Below, piece by piece: positions 33,579 to 36,913 of a DNA stretch of 36,913 nucleotides. The stretch spans positions 1 through 36,913 of the forward strand of contig DEHC01000047.1 of NCBI GenBank assembly GCA_002351705.1, written 5' to 3'. A program made the translations under genes and the position numbers. Within the stretch, counting starts at the first letter, position 1, and every line of letters starts with the position of its first letter. Below the pieces are notes generated by a model, which was not told where the DNA came from, searched no databases, and saw nothing but the letters and a program-made list of their open reading frames with translations. This stretch comes from Gammaproteobacteria bacterium UBA2810. GTDB taxonomy: Bacteria; Pseudomonadota; Gammaproteobacteria; Enterobacterales; Succinivibrionaceae.

Positions 33579-33747
33579 GTCCTCACGCTCCTGCCCGCTC
33601 CCCGTTTGCGCTTTTTCTTCTCCGGCTCCGAAAACCCATCACTCCGCACGGCTTTGCCTGGGTGCAGAGGGGAGCTGTGTCCTTATCCTTCTCTCAAAAG
33701 GGACTGCCATCAATAGCGCGTGAGTCATCTGGAACAAAGAGGAGAAT

Positions 33748-34575
33748 ATGGAAGAAAAGACAGGATTCATGGGAAGCTCCGGCGCGGCCGGCAGCAGGAC
33801 ATCAGGGAGCTGGAAGAAGCGCAAGTCTGACTATGCGGGCGAGGCGGAGATCTCGGAGCTCGGGAACAGGCTCTGCGATCATTACGGGAAGCTACTCGGC
33901 GAGCTCAGGAAAAGCGTCTCGGCAATGAGAGAGGCTGACACTGCCATGAGGAAGTCGCTCGCGGCGTACTATGAGGGCGTGTTCCGCGTCTACCGCGAGA
34001 TGCGCATGAGCCATGTGCACCGGCACGGCTGCTTCTCCTGCCTCCGTCTCAAGCTGAACAGCCCGAGGGGAGACGTCGTCGATCCGCCGCACTGGCAGGT
34101 GATTCTCTTCATGAAGGGGAATTGCCGGCTCGAGTACGGCCTCATAATCAACCATCAGACCGGGAGGTGCTCCGCGGGGAGAGCAGGGAGCAGGCTGATG
34201 CCCTGGGAGAAGACCTACCTCGGCGTCATCGAGAGCTTCCTCGCGGATACCAGGGTATTCAGGCAGAGGATGAGCAGCATCTCAAGGCTCACGAAGAGCG
34301 CCTCGAAGCACATCGAGGACATGGAGAGGCTCCTCGCGAGGCTCCGCTGCTTCAGCAACGGCTTTGAAGGCATCGGCACCGGAAGGGAGGACAGTGCGCC
34401 GGCGCAGGAGTCCGCCGGGAATTATGAAGATGAAGATGATTCATCATGGTACAGCCCTGACGCCGGCAGGCATCAGGAGGGAGATGAGTTCAGCCGGATG
34501 TTCGGCATCAAGGAGCCCGACACTGACCCTTATGCTGGAGGAGTCGTAGGGCCTGACGGGATAAGGACTATCTGA
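33748..34575 (+). CDS. Hypothetical protein with helical ends and a central conserved-looking core
   Basis: A 275-residue protein I do not recognise. AGAGGAGAAT gives a good ribosome site before ATG 33748, and an own terminator follows, so it is a monocistronic gene. There is no signal peptide or membrane segment. Residues about 30-95 are helical and rich in charged residues, the middle (SHVHRHGCFSCLRLKLNS, PPHWQVILFMKGNCRLEYGL) looks like a beta-rich core with a His/Cys group that could bind metal, residues 155-210 are helical, and the tail is acidic and probably disordered. Neighbours give no functional hint. Confidence 0.7.
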   Translation: MEEKTGFMGSSGAAGSRTSGSWKKRKSDYAGEAEISELGNRLCDHYGKLLGELRKSVSAMREADTAMRKSLAAYYEGVFRVYREMRMSHVHRHGCFSCLRLKLNSPRGDVVDPPHWQVILFMKGNCRLEYGLIINHQTGRCSAGRAGSRLMPWEKTYLGVIESFLADTRVFRQRMSSISRLTKSASKHIEDMERLLARLRCFSNGFEGIGTGREDSAPAQESAGNYEDEDDSSWYSPDAGRHQEGDEFSRMFGIKEPDTDPYAGGVVGPDGIRTI

Positions 34576-34598
34576 ACGTTCTGAGATAACTCTTATAC

Positions 34599-34629
34599 AA
34601 AGACAGGGACAGAAGCCCTGTCTTTTTGT
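34599..34629 (+). terminator. Intrinsic terminator between convergent genes
   Basis: A 10-bp stem AAAGACAGGG / CCCTGTCTTT with a 7-nt loop ends in a T-rich tail. It ends the 33748-34575 gene and lies just beyond the stop of the convergent hicB-like gene. Confidence 0.9.
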
Positions 34630-34649
34630 TTTCACATGATGAGGCTGGG

Positions 34650-35087
34650 CTACTCAGCCGTAAATTCCACCGTCATTCCGATCGCCTCGAAGGCCCTCAC
34701 CAGCGTCTCAACACTGGAGTTTTTCCTGCTGAGGCTGAACAGCTGCACAACAGACTGCGGGATAACGCCAAGACGGCGGGCAAGCTCTGCCCTTGTTATT
34801 CCGCGCTCGTTCATTGCTGACCACAGCATGACCTTCATCGCCGTCACGACAGGAACAGTCAGCGTCCGCTGGCCCTCCTTCGGTCTTGGAGCGGCAGGCA
34901 CGATCTGATGCCTCTGCAGACGCGCCTCGGATATATCGACAAATGCCGCAAGTGCCCACTCGTCAATTTTATTCTCCCGGGCCTCTGTGGTTGCCCCGGG
35001 AATTCCGTCAATGCTGATGGTGTAAATCCCGTTGCCATCACCGTCTATGGCGGTTACCGGGTAGACTCTGTAATCCGAAAGCTTCAT
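34650..35087 (-). CDS. hicB: HicB-type antitoxin with C-terminal HTH, no HicA seen
   Basis: A 145-residue protein with the two-part HicB layout: an N-terminal HicB-like partial RNase H fold (RVYPVTAIDGDGNGIYTI, GIPGATTEA) and a C-terminal HTH (VPVVTAMKVMLWSAMNERG, ITRAELARRLGVIPQSV). It matches the E. coli HicB pattern of VPLSVASKVLL followed by ITQQELARRIG. ATG 35087 has GAGGA six bases ahead, better than the in-frame ATG at 35099. HicA normally precedes hicB; I read the upstream 250 bp in all frames for the HicA KGSHH-type motif and found none. Confidence 0.8.
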   Translation of the reverse strand: MKLSDYRVYPVTAIDGDGNGIYTISIDGIPGATTEARENKIDEWALAAFVDISEARLQRHQIVPAAPRPKEGQRTLTVPVVTAMKVMLWSAMNERGITRAELARRLGVIPQSVVQLFSLSRKNSSVETLVRAFEAIGMTVEFTAE

Positions 35088-35229
35088 AGTGATCCTCATG
35101 CCTTATGGACATTCCAGGCCGGAACGCCGCATCAAATCAATGCCATGATCCAAGCCTTTCTGCATCATGCCGACTAATGGGAACGGACTTCCTTTACCGA
35201 ACCAGAGCCTGCCGGTGATCTCGCCACAT

Positions 35230-35340
35230 CAATTGCAAAAGGGCAGTACGGTATTAGTTGTTAAAATACTTATATTATGGAATACAAACAATATGATATC
35301 AATTACTATATAAATATATTGTATCAGATGTTGCGTTAAT
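35230..35340. other. AT-rich interval upstream of hicB
   Basis: A strongly AT-rich stretch in an otherwise GC-rich window, containing the near-palindrome TGATATCAAT ... ATTGTATCA around 35296-35328. It lies upstream of the hicB-like gene and downstream of the ATPase gene, so it probably holds the hicB promoter and a self-regulation site. I cannot fix a single best -35/-10 pair. Confidence 0.35.
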
Positions 35341-35351
35341 CCCGTTTCCGC

Positions 35352-36767
35352 TCAGTACAGGCTCACCTCCCTGAAGAGATCATCAAGAGTGACGCACTGC
35401 ACCTCCCATCCATCCGTGATTCCGTCAATGCCGTACGGCGCAATCATGACGGGCTTTAACGCTTTCTTTGTTCTGGTCTCCGCACGGAACTGCTCCATGA
35501 GCCTCTGAAGGTGCGGCAGGCACTCTGCGGCCGACAGCGGGCTCTCCGAGTACTCAATCTCGCAGATGCTCACCGCCCGGTCGCCACGGTCAAACACCAG
35601 GACAGGCCTTCCCTCAGGCTGCCAGACGCAGATACTGACCAGGATGCGCGAGATGCCGGCCGCCTCACGGATCTCATTCATGTGCCTGAGGCAGGAGATG
35701 GTGAAGGCAGCATTCATCCAGGTTCTGCGCTCACCCGCATCACTCCGGGAGCGGGGAGGAGTACCTGCGCAGCCTCTCACGAAGCGGAGGCAAAAGAGGA
35801 GGCTGCTGTCCGAAAGGCAGTGCACCGCCCCGTGCTTTCTCTTCCTGAATGAGCCGTAAACCCTGGTAAGGCCGGACTCCTCAAGGCCCTGAAGAGCATC
35901 CTGAATAATGTCTTCCGGCTCCGGCTTCAGCGCCTTGGTGATTTCCTCTATCCGCAGTCCGCGGTCATTCTGCGCGAGAAGCTCCAGGATCCTCCTCCCG
36001 GGAGAGCCTTCACTGACAGCAGAGAGTGAGCTGAGGACGGACTCGCACTCTGCACAGAGGGGCGCATCAGGAGAGAAGAAGAGCCTTTCAGTATTCTCCG
36101 CTAGGCTCTCCTTCGGATCGAGCATGGTGAGAAAGTAAGGCACACCGCCTGTGACCATATGCGCGAGAAGTGTCTCACTGCGATCCATACGGAAGCCTCT
36201 CATCAGAAGGAACTTCTCCGCCTCCCGGAGAGTGAACGGCCGGAGCCAGAGCCTGCATACAATACGGCCGTAGAGCTCCCCGGGGTCGCCGAAGACCTTC
36301 CGGATCATCCAGCCGGGATCCGATGACGCAATGATGAGCCTGAAGTTTCTGACCCAGTTCCCGTAGCTGTTCCAGAAGTGGCCGAGCATGGTGAGAAAGC
36401 GGCTCTTTGGTGTGTCCATCCACTGCAGCTCATCAAGGAACACGATGATGCTCTCCTGCTCCTTTCGCGTTTCTATGAAGCTGCGGAGCTGCCGGAAGGC
36501 ATCCATCCAGCTTCTTGTGAAGGGAAATTTCTGCCCTGAGCGAGCGCTGAGCTCACGGGAAAAGTTGTGGAGCTCGTCTTTCCTGCTGCCGCCCGGGATG
36601 CCGGTCACAGTGAGGTCAATGCGCTCACCGAGGAGCTCCTCAACGAAGAAGGTCTTTCCTGTGCCGCGCCTCCCGTAGACGGCAATGAACTGCCCCTCGT
36701 CATGAGAGAGACGCCAGAGAAGATGCTCCTCTTCATCCTTCCGCCCGATGATATTGCCAGCTGCCAT
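35352..36767 (-). CDS. ATPase_2-type AAA protein with degenerate C-terminal nuclease motif
   Basis: A 471-residue ATPase of the PF01637-like group common in archaea and anaerobic bacteria. Walker A is YGRRGTGKTFF (Gly32-Thr39) and Walker B is IIVFLDELQWM near residue 110; a sensor-like LIIASSDPGWM follows. A winged-helix-like segment (ILELLAQNDRGLRIEEITKAL) precedes the C-terminal PD-(D/E)XK-like domain. There, family members usually have DRxDxxINLCEIKYS; this one reads DRGDRAVSICEIEYS, so the motif lysine is glutamate. AGGAGG precedes the ATG. Function of the family is not settled. Confidence 0.82.
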   Translation of the reverse strand: MAAGNIIGRKDEEEHLLWRLSHDEGQFIAVYGRRGTGKTFFVEELLGERIDLTVTGIPGGSRKDELHNFSRELSARSGQKFPFTRSWMDAFRQLRSFIETRKEQESIIVFLDELQWMDTPKSRFLTMLGHFWNSYGNWVRNFRLIIASSDPGWMIRKVFGDPGELYGRIVCRLWLRPFTLREAEKFLLMRGFRMDRSETLLAHMVTGGVPYFLTMLDPKESLAENTERLFFSPDAPLCAECESVLSSLSAVSEGSPGRRILELLAQNDRGLRIEEITKALKPEPEDIIQDALQGLEESGLTRVYGSFRKRKHGAVHCLSDSSLLFCLRFVRGCAGTPPRSRSDAGERRTWMNAAFTISCLRHMNEIREAAGISRILVSICVWQPEGRPVLVFDRGDRAVSICEIEYSESPLSAAECLPHLQRLMEQFRAETRTKKALKPVMIAPYGIDGITDGWEVQCVTLDDLFREVSLY

Positions 36768-36847
36768 GGCATGCCCTCCTCCCTTTCCTTCCTTTATAGC
36801 AGACCTGCCGCAGCTCTGTCAGACGGCAGGCTTTCTGAGTTTTCAGA

Positions 36848-36885
36848 GTTATCGCCAGGGTTTCCGGAAAATACCCGGCGATAAC
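36848..36885. other. Long hairpin near the right edge
   Basis: GTTATCGCC-A-GGGT and ACCC-GGCGATAAC form a 13-bp stem with one bulged base and an 11-nt loop. It lies upstream of the ATPase gene. Four T follow on the plus strand (CCTGTTTT), so it could terminate a gene beyond the window or form a regulatory element of the ATPase leader. Confidence 0.45.
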
Positions 36886-36913
36886 CCTGTTTTCTGAGAT
36901 TTTCATGATCCGG

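Noticed and set aside
36770..36906. Short minus-strand frame starting MKISENRVIAGYF at the right edge
   Set aside because: About 55 codons, no ribosome site visible, overlaps the next start in another frame, and its start is largely the hairpin sequence.

Overview
This window looks like chromosomal DNA from a GC-rich, probably anaerobic or gut-associated gammaproteobacterium. Supporting signs are the divergent typA / glnA pair, as in enteric bacteria, an RlhA-type U32 protein, RsmD, a gammaproteobacterial aryl-polyene (APE) type cluster, and a PF09820-type AAA-like ATPase/PD-(D/E)XK gene pair of the sort abundant in gut anaerobes. Succinivibrionaceae would fit, but that placement is inference. 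I saw no rRNA, tRNA, CRISPR array or insertion sequence.

Region 1 (1-1.4 kb) holds a minus-strand lipoprotein with its terminator, followed by a promoter/palindrome that drives something beyond the left edge.

Region 2 (1.4-17.5 kb) is a minus-strand APE-type type II polyketide/fatty-acid hybrid cluster. Its first block encodes an LpxL-like acyltransferase, a LolA-like carrier and an MMPL exporter. After a 469-bp gap with a good internal promoter, the second block encodes PlsC, a second LpxL-like acyltransferase, a thioesterase, a ketosynthase-like partner protein, two hot-dog dehydratases, one ACP, a ketosynthase, a membrane protein, a third LpxL-like acyltransferase, a second ketosynthase, a ketoreductase, an aryl-AMP ligase and a GT2 glycosyltransferase. 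The ligase would load an aromatic starter on the ACP. The two ketosynthases, reductase and dehydratases would build a conjugated polyene. The acyltransferases, glycosyltransferase, LolA and MMPL proteins would attach it to a lipid and move it to the outer membrane. Many genes overlap by 1-20 nt, which suggests translational coupling.

Region 3 (17.5-22.4 kb) contains a three-copy 104-nt repeat with a covarying hairpin, then a tandem duplication of a gene for a 537-residue ATPase/PD-(D/E)XK nuclease-like protein, including both flanks. The repeat is the element I find most likely to be undescribed.

Region 4 (22.4-29.6 kb) has rlhA followed by an orphan RelB/DinJ-like antitoxin, a frameshifted exported Sel1-repeat gene, rsmD, a large Sel1-repeat gene, and a converging gene whose open frame runs far into its antisense strand.

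Region 5 (29.7-33.6 kb) is typA and glnA, divergently arranged. The region between them carries a clear sigma-54 promoter and three phased NtrC-like sites. Region 6 (33.7-36.9 kb) has an unknown gene, a HicB-type antitoxin without a visible HicA, and an ATPase_2-type AAA protein.
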